The notes: generated by a model not told the origin, from the sequence alone. Numbered from the stretch's first letter, positions 1 to 6,271 are shown. The stretch: DNA of 8,070 nt from Rhodobacterales bacterium UBA3089 (GCA_002367255.1 DFBD01000154.1:7805-15874), one strand, 5' to 3'. Translations and numbers: made by a program.

Positions 1-141
1 AAACTCGCCCGCTCCGCCCCTGTTCGTATTGGCCACATGAGCGAGATTGACCACTTTTTCACGGATACAATTACATCCGAAAATTTACGGCAAGTCTGTG
101 ACCAACACGGCGTTGGTATCAGCGTCACTGCAACGGAATAA
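1..141 (+). CDS. DeoR/GlpR-family transcriptional regulator, C-terminal fragment
   Basis: Reading frame 1 is open from the first base to a TAA at 139-141, giving 46 residues; the 5' part lies outside the window. The peptide contains APVRIGHMSEIDHFFTD followed by a segment ending in HGVGISV. This matches the end of the DeoR/GlpR sensor domain, where an arginine-containing strand and an I-D-x-F-x-T-D motif precede a short final helix and strand. Family members are repressors with an N-terminal winged helix-turn-helix and a sugar-phosphate-binding C-terminal domain; only the tail of the latter is visible. The gene converges on the TRAP operon with 15 bp between the stop codons, and I see no clear terminator hairpin in that gap. 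It is probably unrelated to the glyoxylate genes. The fragment is too short to identify an effector or target operon. Confidence 0.72.
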   Translation, partial: KLARSAPVRIGHMSEIDHFFTDTITSENLRQVCDQHGVGISVTATE

Positions 142-156
142 CCAGAACCGCTAGCC

Positions 157-1452
157 TTACATAAGACTTGGCATAAACGTCACGATCTGCGGGAAGGCGA
201 TAATCAGGCCAACTGCGCCAAGCAACAGTAAAAAGAACGGTAAGGCCGATCGGGCGATGGACAGTATGTTAATACCCGTTAACCCTTGTATCACAAACAG
301 GTTGAAACCCACTGGTGGGGTAATCTGGGACATCTCGACCACAATTACGAGGTAGATGCCAAACCACAACGGGTCGATGCCCGCGCCGTTAATCATTGGC
401 ATGATGATAGATGTTGTCAGGACGACAACGGAAATTCCATCCAGAAAGCAGCCCAGCAGGATGAAGAATATCGTAAGCACACCCAGCAATGCCAGTGGGG
501 AAAGGTCGAATGACCCGATCCAGATTGCGAGGTTGCGCGGGATGCCGGTGAAGCCCATGGATACCGTCAGGAAGGCGGCTCCGCCAAGGATGAACGCGAT
601 CATGGCCGAGGTGATGGTGGCGCCCATCAGGCTTTCCATTAGCATTTTACGGCTGAGTGTCCCCGAGAAGAACGACAGAATAATGGCGAAGATAACCCCT
701 AACGCGGCGGCGTCTGTGGGCGAGGCGATGCCTGCATAGATCGAACCTATGACACTGATGATAAGGATTAAAACGGGGATCAGGCGGCGGGAGGATTTGA
801 TTTTTTCCATCAGCGTGTATTCATTGTTTTCGGCAGGAATACTGGAAGGGTTCATCAGCGCACGCACGATGACATAGCCACCAAACATCGCCACCAGCAT
901 GATACCCGGGATGATACCGGCCACGAACAACCGCGCGATGGATTGGTCGGTGGCGACGCCGTAAACGATTAGGATGATGGATGGCGGGATCAGCAGGCCA
1001 AGGGTGGCTGATCCGGCGAGCGTACCTATTATCAGGCGTTCAGGGTAGCCACGCTCGGTTAATTCGGGGACGGACATTTTCCCGATAGTGGCGGCAGTGG
1101 CGGCGGATGAACCAGACACGGCGGCAAAGATTGCACAGCCGATGATGTTGACGTGTAACAACCGCCCTGGAAGGCTGCCGAGCCATGGGGACAAGCCTTT
1201 GAACATGTCCTCGGACAGGCGGGATCGCAGCAGGATTTCCCCCATCAGGATGAATAACGGCAGTGCGGCTAGTGCCCACGAATGGCTAGCGCCCCATAAG
1301 GTGGTGGCCAGAACTTGCCCGACTGGTGCATTCGAGAAGAACACCAAAGCGACGGTTCCAACGGACAAGAGCGCGATGGCAACCCATACGCCGAGGCTTA
1401 GCAGACCAAGCAATACGCCCAGCAGGACGAGCATGATGATGGGATCGGACAT
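157..1452 (-). CDS. dctM: TRAP transporter large permease subunit (DctM family)
   Basis: The 431-residue protein is strongly hydrophobic throughout, with about a dozen predicted membrane segments and the usual length of the DctM/SiaM large permease. Family hallmarks are visible: ALPLFILMGE at 63-72, a Gly/Ser/Ala-rich re-entrant loop GSSAATAATIG at 114-124, LGLLIPPS at 151-158, and the second-repeat counterpart TPPVGFNLFVI at 378-388. These belong to the two inverted repeats that form the sodium- and substrate-binding transport core. The protein is expected to move a substrate handed over by the periplasmic binding protein across the inner membrane, driven by a sodium gradient. Its ATG directly abuts the stop codon of the small permease gene, implying translational coupling; a GGAG lies nine bases upstream inside that gene. 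The symbol denotes the family only; a C4-dicarboxylate substrate is not implied. Confidence 0.95.
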   Translation of the reverse strand: MSDPIIMLVLLGVLLGLLSLGVWVAIALLSVGTVALVFFSNAPVGQVLATTLWGASHSWALAALPLFILMGEILLRSRLSEDMFKGLSPWLGSLPGRLLHVNIIGCAIFAAVSGSSAATAATIGKMSVPELTERGYPERLIIGTLAGSATLGLLIPPSIILIVYGVATDQSIARLFVAGIIPGIMLVAMFGGYVIVRALMNPSSIPAENNEYTLMEKIKSSRRLIPVLILIISVIGSIYAGIASPTDAAALGVIFAIILSFFSGTLSRKMLMESLMGATITSAMIAFILGGAAFLTVSMGFTGIPRNLAIWIGSFDLSPLALLGVLTIFFILLGCFLDGISVVVLTTSIIMPMINGAGIDPLWFGIYLVIVVEMSQITPPVGFNLFVIQGLTGINILSIARSALPFFLLLLGAVGLIIAFPQIVTFMPSLM

Positions 1453-1977
1453 CTATTCTTGCTCCATGTTTTTAAGGACGGGCTCGCGCGCTTTTAGGGT
1501 AGCGATGAACAGGTCGATGAAGGCGACGGTCAACAACAGCAACCCGGCCGAAGTTGCCAGTTGCGGGATCCACAACGGGATGGCGATGATCCCGTGCGAA
1601 AGATCGCCGTAGTCGTAGGATTCAAAATTCAGGCGGATCATATAAAAGGTGGCGTATCCCGAAAGGACAGCACCAAGCGTCAGGCTGAACAGTTCAGCCC
1701 CAAGGCGCGGGATTTTCCCGAAGGTCTGCAACAACAGAGTGACGCGGATGTGACCGCCTTGGTTTAACGTATATGCCAACGCCAGAAAGGACGCGGCCGC
1801 CAACGAGAAGCCAGCGAAATCGGCGTAGGACGGGATGGTCATGCTGTAAGCTGACCCGAAGATTTTGGTGATCAGGTTCAAGACCACCTGAGCCGATACC
1901 ACCAGACAAATAATTACGATGAACCCTGCCGCCGCAAATCCGCTGGCATTGTAGAGGGTGTCGAGGAATTTACGCAT
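1453..1977 (-). CDS. dctQ: TRAP transporter small permease subunit (DctQ family)
   Basis: The 174-residue protein has four likely membrane segments (about 13-35, 52-70, 94-115 and 137-160). It carries the DctQ-type motif GGHIRVTLL at 74-82 after the second segment, and IPLWIPQL before the fourth. DctQ proteins form the membrane complex with DctM and are needed for transport. The frame is open upstream to 2118, but that extension would overlap the binding-protein gene by more than 80 bp and begins with a polar, non-membrane sequence. The ATG at 1975-1977 (MRKFLD...) is chosen because a GGGAGG lies five bases before it. Another ATG fifteen bases further upstream overlaps that ribosome-binding site and is less likely. 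The gene lies 58 bp after the binding-protein gene, with a stem-loop in the gap, and its stop is immediately followed by the large permease ATG. Confidence 0.92.
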   Translation of the reverse strand: MRKFLDTLYNASGFAAAGFIVIICLVVSAQVVLNLITKIFGSAYSMTIPSYADFAGFSLAAASFLALAYTLNQGGHIRVTLLLQTFGKIPRLGAELFSLTLGAVLSGYATFYMIRLNFESYDYGDLSHGIIAIPLWIPQLATSAGLLLLTVAFIDLFIATLKAREPVLKNMEQE

Positions 1978-1982
1978 AATGG

Positions 1983-1988
1983 CCTCCC
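1983..1988 (-). promoter_or_regulatory. Shine-Dalgarno site of dctQ
   Basis: The minus strand reads GGGAGG here, five bases before the ATG at 1975-1977. It fixes the start of the small permease gene and rules out the much longer upstream extension of the same frame. Confidence 0.75.
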
Positions 1989-1998
1989 GCATAGAATT

Positions 1999-2022
1999 CG
2001 GGCCGGACATTTGCCCAGCCCG
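1999..2022 (-). promoter_or_regulatory. Intercistronic stem-loop between dctP and dctQ
   Basis: The minus-strand transcript can fold CGGGCUGG against CCGGCCCG. The result is an eight-base-pair stem with one U-G pair closing an eight-base loop. It begins 13 bases after the binding-protein stop codon and ends about ten bases before the dctQ Shine-Dalgarno site. No U-run follows, so it does not look like an intrinsic terminator. Such GC-rich hairpins behind binding-protein genes often protect the upstream message from 3' exonucleases, so that the binding protein is made in excess over the permeases. The fold is read directly from the sequence; the role is inferred. Confidence 0.6.
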
Positions 2023-2035
2023 TGTCTTGGTACGT

Positions 2036-3010
2036 TTAGTTACCTTGGTATTCAGCAATAACAGCGATGGCTTCTTCGCTGGCGCTTGCCTGCAAGTCTT
2101 CCAGCATTGTATCGCCAATGGCTTTAAGCCCGTCCATCAACGCAGCACTGGGTTCAACAATAACCATGCCGTTGTCAGCCATAACTTGAGTTTTTGCAGC
2201 AGCTTCAGCCGCACTCATTTCCCAACCACGGGCTTCGGCAGTTGTGGCGGCTGCAAGGATCGCAGCCTGAACATCAGCATCCAGGCGATCGAACATCTGC
2301 TTGTTCACAACCACGATGTTTTTGGGAACCCACGCGTTGATTGGCGTGTAATGCGTCACGAAATCCCAAGCCTTAGAGCTGGCACCGGTGGAGGGCGATG
2401 TGATCATCGCTTCGACCTGACCCGTCGCGAATGCTTGTGGGATGTCTGGCGATGCAACTTGCGTAGGCGCGGCACCTGCAAGGGCAGCGAAGGATTCCAG
2501 CGCGGCGTTATATGCACGGAATTTCAAGCCGGACAGGTCATCAACCGTGGCGATTTCACCGTTGGTGTAAAGACCCTGCGCTGGCCATGGCACTGCGAAC
2601 AATGGCATCAGGTTTTGTTCAGCCAACAGCGCTGTAATGGCTGGTTTTTGTGCTGCCCAAAGACGCTCGGCATCTGCGTAAGATGTTGCAAGGAATGGCT
2701 GGCTGTCTAAACCGAAGGCTGCGTCTTCGTTCGATAGGCGAGACAAGAAGAACTCGCCGATCGGAACCTGACGGCCACGAACAGCGCCCTTGATGTCGGC
2801 GTGCTTGAACAACGAACCGGCGGAATGCACGGTGATGTCCATCGAGCCACCGGTTGCCGCTTTTACGTCTGCGGCGAATTCGATGATGTTTGCTGTGTGA
2901 AAAATAGCGTCGGAATATGGTGTTGGCATATCCCAGCTTTGCGCTTGCGCTGCTGCGCCCATGGTGAATGCAACGGCTGCACCCCCGATAATTCCTGTTA
3001 GTTTGTTCAT
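2036..3010 (-). CDS. dctP: TRAP transporter periplasmic substrate-binding protein (DctP family)
   Basis: The 324-residue protein begins with a classic secretion signal: a basic start (MNKL), a hydrophobic stretch to about residue 20, and an AQA site with cleavage likely after Ala23. The mature protein has the usual DctP length. The segment GLKFRAYN at 161-168 carries the conserved arginine (Arg165) that in most TRAP binding proteins pairs with the substrate carboxylate. The region after it (ASPDIPQAFATGQVEA, 186-201) is the usual 'P-x-x-x-x-AL-x-x-G-x-ID/VEA' type element of the family. It captures a carboxylated solute in the periplasm and delivers it to the DctQ/DctM complex. A GGGAGG lies eight bases before the ATG. 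It is the first gene of the transporter operon and lies 128 bp downstream of bhcR on the same strand. Context suggests glycolate, glyoxylate or a C4 amino/hydroxy acid as ligand, but the sequence does not decide this. Confidence 0.95.
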   Translation of the reverse strand: MNKLTGIIGGAAVAFTMGAAAQAQSWDMPTPYSDAIFHTANIIEFAADVKAATGGSMDITVHSAGSLFKHADIKGAVRGRQVPIGEFFLSRLSNEDAAFGLDSQPFLATSYADAERLWAAQKPAITALLAEQNLMPLFAVPWPAQGLYTNGEIATVDDLSGLKFRAYNAALESFAALAGAAPTQVASPDIPQAFATGQVEAMITSPSTGASSKAWDFVTHYTPINAWVPKNIVVVNKQMFDRLDADVQAAILAAATTAEARGWEMSAAEAAAKTQVMADNGMVIVEPSAALMDGLKAIGDTMLEDLQASASEEAIAVIAEYQGN

Positions 3011-3087
3011 GATGGTTTCCTCCCGAGATCATGATTATTACCTGCGACAGAATGTGAATTTCGTCGCTGAATTCTTGTCACAAACAG

Positions 3088-3116
3088 ATGCTGACATTTT
3101 GTCGATAAATTGTCAA
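3088..3116 (-). promoter_or_regulatory. Possible promoter upstream of the TRAP operon
   Basis: In the 128-bp gap between the bhcR stop and the dctP start, the minus strand has a perfect TTGACA (plus coordinates 3111-3116). Seventeen bases later comes CAGCAT (3088-3093), which is only a weak -10 match. If used, it would give the transporter its own promoter with an untranslated leader of about 70 bases. Read-through from bhcR is equally possible, since no terminator-like hairpin with a U-run is visible in the gap. Confidence is low because of the poor -10. Confidence 0.3.
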
Positions 3117-3138
3117 CGTAATTGGTGTAACTTAATAT

Positions 3139-3966
3139 TCACTCTGTCATAAGCACTTGCCCACCAAGCTGTCGGGTTACTTCGCGGGCAAAGTCGCTAA
3201 CGATTTCACCAATTTCGGTGGTTGCATTTCGCGGGATACGGAAAGTTGGCCCGGAAATGGAAAGCCCTGCGATCGGGTCGCCGTAAGCATCAAAGATCGG
3301 GGCGGCGATGCAGCGCATACCTTCGGTGCGTTCCTCGTCATCCACTGCATAGCCTTTACCTTTGATGGCTTCCAATTCCTTAAACAGGTGGTCGGGGTCA
3401 GTGATTGTGCTGTCAGTGAAGCGCTCCAGCCCCTGCTCGGATATGATCCGTTGCACACGGTCTTTGGGGAAATTCGCCAGTAATGTCTTGCCAATCCCCG
3501 AGGCGTGCATCGGGTTGCGCGTGCCCGGCGGAAAGAAGGCTCGAATGGTTTGACTGCTTTCGACTTGCGATACGAACAGCACCCAGTCGTTCCGCTCGAT
3601 CCCCAGATTGGCGGTTTCGCCTATCTGTCGCATCAGTTTTTGCATCACGGGGCGACTGCGTTGCAGAATGTTAGTGCGGTTCAGGAAAACGCTGCCGATG
3701 CGGAATGCCCCTGCGCCAATATACCAAAGCTGCGTGTGTTCTTCGAACTCGACAATCTCGCGGGCTTGTAGGGTGACTAACGCGCGGTAGGTGGTGGCGG
3801 AGGATTGGCCGGAGCGCTCGGATAATTCGGAAAGGGAAACCCCATCGCCCTCGGCCAACGCGCCCAATATCAGCATTCCACGATCAAGCGAGCGGACGAT
3901 TGTGTTGTCGGTTTGGTCGTTGAACGACTTGGGACGACCGCGAGATCTTTTAGTCTGGGCTTGCAT
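3139..3966 (-). CDS. bhcR: IclR-family transcriptional regulator of the beta-hydroxyaspartate cycle
   Basis: The 275-residue protein has the two-domain IclR layout. A winged helix-turn-helix spans about 25-84, with the recognition helix around SSATTYRALVTLQ at 55-67. The effector domain spans about 101-264 and carries the family signatures HASGIGKTLLA (154-164), GMRCIAAPIFD (216-226) and ISGP (237-240). A basic N-terminal tail includes RSRGRPKSF, an AT-hook-like GRP. The ATG at 3964-3966 is chosen because GGAAAGG lies eight bases before it; a TTG at 3999 would add eleven residues with weaker support. The gene is divergent from bhcA, the position bhcR holds in Paracoccus denitrificans, where BhcR binds the bhc promoter region and responds to glyoxylate. 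By inference this protein does the same here, and may also influence the TRAP genes downstream on its own strand. Confidence 0.88.
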   Translation of the reverse strand: MQAQTKRSRGRPKSFNDQTDNTIVRSLDRGMLILGALAEGDGVSLSELSERSGQSSATTYRALVTLQAREIVEFEEHTQLWYIGAGAFRIGSVFLNRTNILQRSRPVMQKLMRQIGETANLGIERNDWVLFVSQVESSQTIRAFFPPGTRNPMHASGIGKTLLANFPKDRVQRIISEQGLERFTDSTITDPDHLFKELEAIKGKGYAVDDEERTEGMRCIAAPIFDAYGDPIAGLSISGPTFRIPRNATTEIGEIVSDFAREVTRQLGGQVLMTE

Positions 3967-3974
3967 GAATTTGG

Positions 3975-3981
3975 CCTTTCC
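3975..3981 (-). promoter_or_regulatory. Shine-Dalgarno site of bhcR
   Basis: The minus strand reads GGAAAGG, eight bases before the ATG at 3964-3966. It favours that start over the in-frame ATG at 3988-3990 and the TTG at 3997-3999. Confidence 0.6.
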
Positions 3982-3998
3982 GGGAACCATATTATCCA

Positions 3999-4016
3999 AA
4001 AAACTATTTCGAAGAA
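3999..4016. repeat. AT-rich direct repeat, copy 1 (candidate BhcR site)
   Basis: The plus strand reads AAAAACTATTTCGAAGAA. It matches copy 2 at 4072-4089 in 16 of 18 positions, 73 bp away, which is close to seven helical turns. With a short gap the similarity continues into AAAATCATA here versus AAAATTCATA in copy 2. This copy overlaps the expected transcription start and leader of bhcR, so binding here could serve autoregulation. The repeat is seen directly; the binding role is inferred. Confidence 0.55.
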
Positions 4017-4022
4017 TGAAAA

Positions 4023-4028
4023 ATCATA
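4023..4028 (-). promoter_or_regulatory. Possible -10 element of bhcR
   Basis: The minus strand reads TATGAT, one mismatch from TATAAT. It would place the transcription start near 4016, about 50 bases before the bhcR ATG. The hexamer seventeen bases upstream (TTTAGT) is a poor -35 element, so the promoter may be weak or depend on an activator. Confidence 0.3.
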
Positions 4029-4032
4029 ACTA

Positions 4033-4058
4033 TAGGAAATAATGCACTAAATTCCCTA
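4033..4058. repeat. Imperfect dyad midway between the two direct repeats
   Basis: TAGGAAAT at 4033-4040 faces AAATTCCCTA at 4049-4058. The latter reads TAGGGAATTT on the other strand, so the half-sites agree except for an inserted G and one further change. The dyad centre, near 4045, is almost exactly midway between the two copies of the direct repeat. Facing GGAAAT/ATTTCC half-sites are reminiscent of IclR-type operators, although the spacer here is longer than in the Escherichia coli IclR box. Confidence 0.35.
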
Positions 4059-4071
4059 ACAATCAATAATG

Positions 4072-4089
4072 AAAAACTATTTTGAAAAA
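4072..4089. repeat. AT-rich direct repeat, copy 2 (candidate BhcR site)
   Basis: The plus strand reads AAAAACTATTTTGAAAAA, differing from copy 1 (3999-4016) at two positions. It lies immediately upstream of, or overlapping, the likely -35 region of bhcA. That is where an activator contacting RNA polymerase would sit. A perfect six-base inverted repeat, ATTTTG (4079-4084) facing CAAAAT (4094-4099) across nine bases, straddles its right end. Confidence 0.55.
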
Positions 4090-4119
4090 ATTGCAAAATT
4101 CATATCAAATCCATACATT
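4082..4119 (+). promoter_or_regulatory. Candidate bhcA promoter (two overlapping possibilities)
   Basis: Two hexamer pairs with seventeen-base spacing fit. One is TTGAAA (4082-4087) with TCAAAT (4105-4110), nine of twelve consensus positions. The other is TTGCAA (4091-4096) with TACATT (4114-4119), eight of twelve. Either would start transcription about 20 to 35 bases before the bhcA ATG. The first overlaps copy 2 of the direct repeat. Both are sub-consensus, as expected for an activator-dependent promoter. Confidence 0.4.
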
Positions 4120-4148
4120 AGAGAAAACCACAAACACGAGAGCGAACC

Positions 4149-5315
4149 ATGTTCAACCAAAACCCCGTTTTCATCCCCGGTCCGACCAACATCCCCGAGG
4201 TCATCCGTAACGCTTACAACATCCCGACACTCGACCACCGCTCCGGCGCATTCGAGGGGATTATCCAGCCGGCATTGGCGGGTGTGAAGAAAGTTTTGAA
4301 GACCGAAGCGGGCGAAGTTGTTATTTTCCCTGGCTCTGGCACGCTTGGTTGGGAAGCTGCGATCAGCAACACCCTTTCGACGGGCGACAAAGTTCTGGCT
4401 GCCGCGCAGGGGATGTTCTCGGAAAAATGGATCGAGATGTGCAACCGCCACGGCCTCGATATGCAGGTCCATGCGGTTGAATGGGGCGAGGCTTGTCCGG
4501 TGAGTAAATACGCCGAAACGCTGAAGGCTGACACGAACCACGAGATCAAAGCGGTTTTGGTTACGCATAACGAAACCGCGACCGGTGTGCTTAGTGACGT
4601 TGCCGCCGTACGCCGCGCGATGGATGCTGCCGGACACCCCGCGTTGTTGTTCGTGGACGGGGTAAGTTCGATCGGGTCGATGGATTTCCGTATGGACGAA
4701 TGGGGTGTGGATATCGCCATCACAGGGTCGCAGAAGGGTTTCATGCTGCCCACAGGTTTGGCAATTGTGGGCGTCAGCCAAAAAGCGATTTCTGTGATGG
4801 GGGATGCCAACCTGCCACGTTTCTACTATGACATTCCTGATATGATCGCCGCGCTGAAGGTCAGTGGCTACCCTTACACACCAGTTGTTGGCCTGCTTAG
4901 CGGACTTGCAAAATCTACTGATATGCTTCTGAATGAGGGGCTCGATAACGTGTTCGCCCGTCACAAGCGTATCGCCGAAGGAGTTCGTGAAGCCGTTCGG
5001 GCATGGGGTCTGAAGATATGCGCGGTTGACGAAGGCATCTATTCGAACTCGGTTACCGCGATTGTTGCCCCCGAGGGTTTCGATGCGACCGAGCTGGTTA
5101 ACCACGCCTCCGAGAAATACAACGTATCCTTTGGTGGTGGGCTAGGAAAAGTTGCAGGTAAAGTATTCCGCATCGGGCACCTTGGCAGCATCACAGACGT
5201 AATGGCGCTTTCGGGCATCGCAACGGCGGAGATGGCAATGGTTGATCTTGGCTATCCGGTACAGCTAGGGTCGGGCGTTGCGGCGGCGCAAGAATATTAT
5301 CGTACCACCGCTTAA
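4149..5315 (+). CDS. bhcA: Aspartate-glyoxylate aminotransferase (beta-hydroxyaspartate cycle)
   Basis: The 388-residue protein is a class V, fold-type I PLP aminotransferase of the alanine/serine-glyoxylate branch. Visible landmarks are the N-terminal FIPGPTNIP (8-16), GSGTLG around the cofactor phosphate (62-67), HNET (140-143), the pyridine-nitrogen aspartate in LFVDGVSS (Asp170), the Schiff-base lysine in GSQKGFM (Lys196), and FRIGH at 340-344 with the probable carboxylate-binding arginine Arg341. In the cycle it transfers the amino group of L-aspartate to glyoxylate, giving glycine and oxaloacetate, the net product. On sequence alone it would be called serine-glyoxylate aminotransferase. 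The assignment as BhcA rests on the complete bhcABCD order and the adjacent divergent bhcR. A modest GAGAG lies six bases before the ATG. It is the first gene of the operon, with bhcB 14 bp downstream. The enzyme is cytoplasmic. Confidence 0.93.
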   Translation: MFNQNPVFIPGPTNIPEVIRNAYNIPTLDHRSGAFEGIIQPALAGVKKVLKTEAGEVVIFPGSGTLGWEAAISNTLSTGDKVLAAAQGMFSEKWIEMCNRHGLDMQVHAVEWGEACPVSKYAETLKADTNHEIKAVLVTHNETATGVLSDVAAVRRAMDAAGHPALLFVDGVSSIGSMDFRMDEWGVDIAITGSQKGFMLPTGLAIVGVSQKAISVMGDANLPRFYYDIPDMIAALKVSGYPYTPVVGLLSGLAKSTDMLLNEGLDNVFARHKRIAEGVREAVRAWGLKICAVDEGIYSNSVTAIVAPEGFDATELVNHASEKYNVSFGGGLGKVAGKVFRIGHLGSITDVMALSGIATAEMAMVDLGYPVQLGSGVAAAQEYYRTTA

Positions 5316-5329
5316 GTAAAGGAAACCAC

Positions 5330-6271
5330 ATGTACATTCCCACATTTGACGATGTTAAAACCGCACGCGAACGGGTCACGCCGTACATTCACAAAACGCC
5401 GGTTTTAACCAGCACGTTCATGAACGAGCTGACGGGGGCCGAGCTGTTTTTCAAATGCGAGAACTTTCAAAAGGCGGGCGCGTTCAAGGTTCGCGGAGCT
5501 TCGAACGCTGTGTTCGGGTTGAGTGATGACGTGGCCGCGAAGGGTGTGGCGACGCATTCGTCCGGCAACCACGCTTTGTCGTTGTCTTATGCGGCGGGGC
5601 GTCGGGGCATTCCGTGCCATGTGGTTATGCCACGCACGGCGCCCCAAGCCAAGAAGGACGCGGTTATCGGATATGGTGGTATTATCACGGAATGCGAGCC
5701 GTCCACGTCTTCGCGCGAGGCGGTTTTTGCTGATGTGCAAGCCGCGACCGGTGCGGATTTTGTCCATCCCTATAACGATCCGCGCGTGATTGCGGGTCAG
5801 GCGACATGCTCGCTGGAGCTATTGGAACAAACGGGCGGGCTGGATGCGGTGGTCGCCCCCATTGGCGGTGGCGGTATGATTTCAGGCACCTGTTTGGCGT
5901 TGTCAAATGTGGCACCTGACGTAAAGATTTATGCGGCAGAACCAAAGAATGCGGACGATGCGTATCGCTCGTTCAAGGCGGGGCATATCATTGCGGATGA
6001 TGCGCCAGATACCGTGGCTGATGGCCTGAAGGTTCCGCTGAAAGACCTGACGTGGCACTTCGTTTCGAACCACGTTGAGGACATTCTGATTGCTACTGAA
6101 GAAGAAATCGTCGATGCGATGAAGCTGATCTGGAAGCGCATGAAAATCGTGATGGAGCCGTCGAGCGCTGTGCCACTAGCCACCATCATCAAGAACAAGG
6201 ACCTGTTCGCGGGTAAACGCGTCGGGGTGATTATTACTGGGGGCAACGTCGATTTAGACAAGCTGCCGTAG
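5330..6271 (+). CDS. bhcB: Beta-hydroxyaspartate dehydratase (beta-hydroxyaspartate cycle)
   Basis: The 313-residue protein is a fold-type II PLP enzyme of the serine/threonine dehydratase and serine racemase group. The Schiff-base lysine lies in AFKVRGA (Lys53), followed by HSSGNHA (76-82), the cofactor phosphate loop IGGGGM (178-183), Glu204 in YAAEP at the usual divalent-cation site, EPSSA (276-280) and TGGNVD (303-308). The short length, without a C-terminal ACT domain, argues against an isoleucine-regulated biosynthetic threonine deaminase. In the cycle it eliminates water from (2R,3S)-beta-hydroxyaspartate to form iminosuccinate, which must be reduced before it hydrolyses. An AAAGGA precedes the ATG by six bases, in the 14-bp gap after bhcA. 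Taken alone it could be annotated as threonine dehydratase or threo-3-hydroxyaspartate dehydratase; the neighbours support BhcB. Confidence 0.93.
   Translation: MYIPTFDDVKTARERVTPYIHKTPVLTSTFMNELTGAELFFKCENFQKAGAFKVRGASNAVFGLSDDVAAKGVATHSSGNHALSLSYAAGRRGIPCHVVMPRTAPQAKKDAVIGYGGIITECEPSTSSREAVFADVQAATGADFVHPYNDPRVIAGQATCSLELLEQTGGLDAVVAPIGGGGMISGTCLALSNVAPDVKIYAAEPKNADDAYRSFKAGHIIADDAPDTVADGLKVPLKDLTWHFVSNHVEDILIATEEEIVDAMKLIWKRMKIVMEPSSAVPLATIIKNKDLFAGKRVGVIITGGNVDLDKLP

Noticed and set aside
142..156. Shared terminator between the converging DeoR-type gene and the TRAP operon
   Set aside because: The 15-bp gap and adjoining bases show no stem followed by a T-run on either strand.
1978..2118. 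N-terminal extension of the small permease frame to 221 residues
   Set aside because: It would overlap the binding-protein gene by over 80 bp, has no membrane or signal character, and the ATG at 1975-1977 has a strong GGGAGG at five bases.
1958..2710. 250-residue plus-strand open frame opposite dctP
   Set aside because: Antisense shadow of the binding-protein gene, with a cysteine-, tryptophan- and arginine-rich composition typical of non-coding frames.
3967..3999. Longer BhcR starting at a TTG (3999) or an ATG (3990)
   Set aside because: The ATG at 3966 has the best Shine-Dalgarno match and spacing; the added residues show no family similarity. The alternative is not excluded.
4077..5105. 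342-residue minus-strand open frame opposite bhcA
   Set aside because: It is the antisense shadow of a clear PLP aminotransferase. Its peptide is rich in His, Arg and Asn without recognisable domains, and it has no plausible ribosome-binding site or partner genes.
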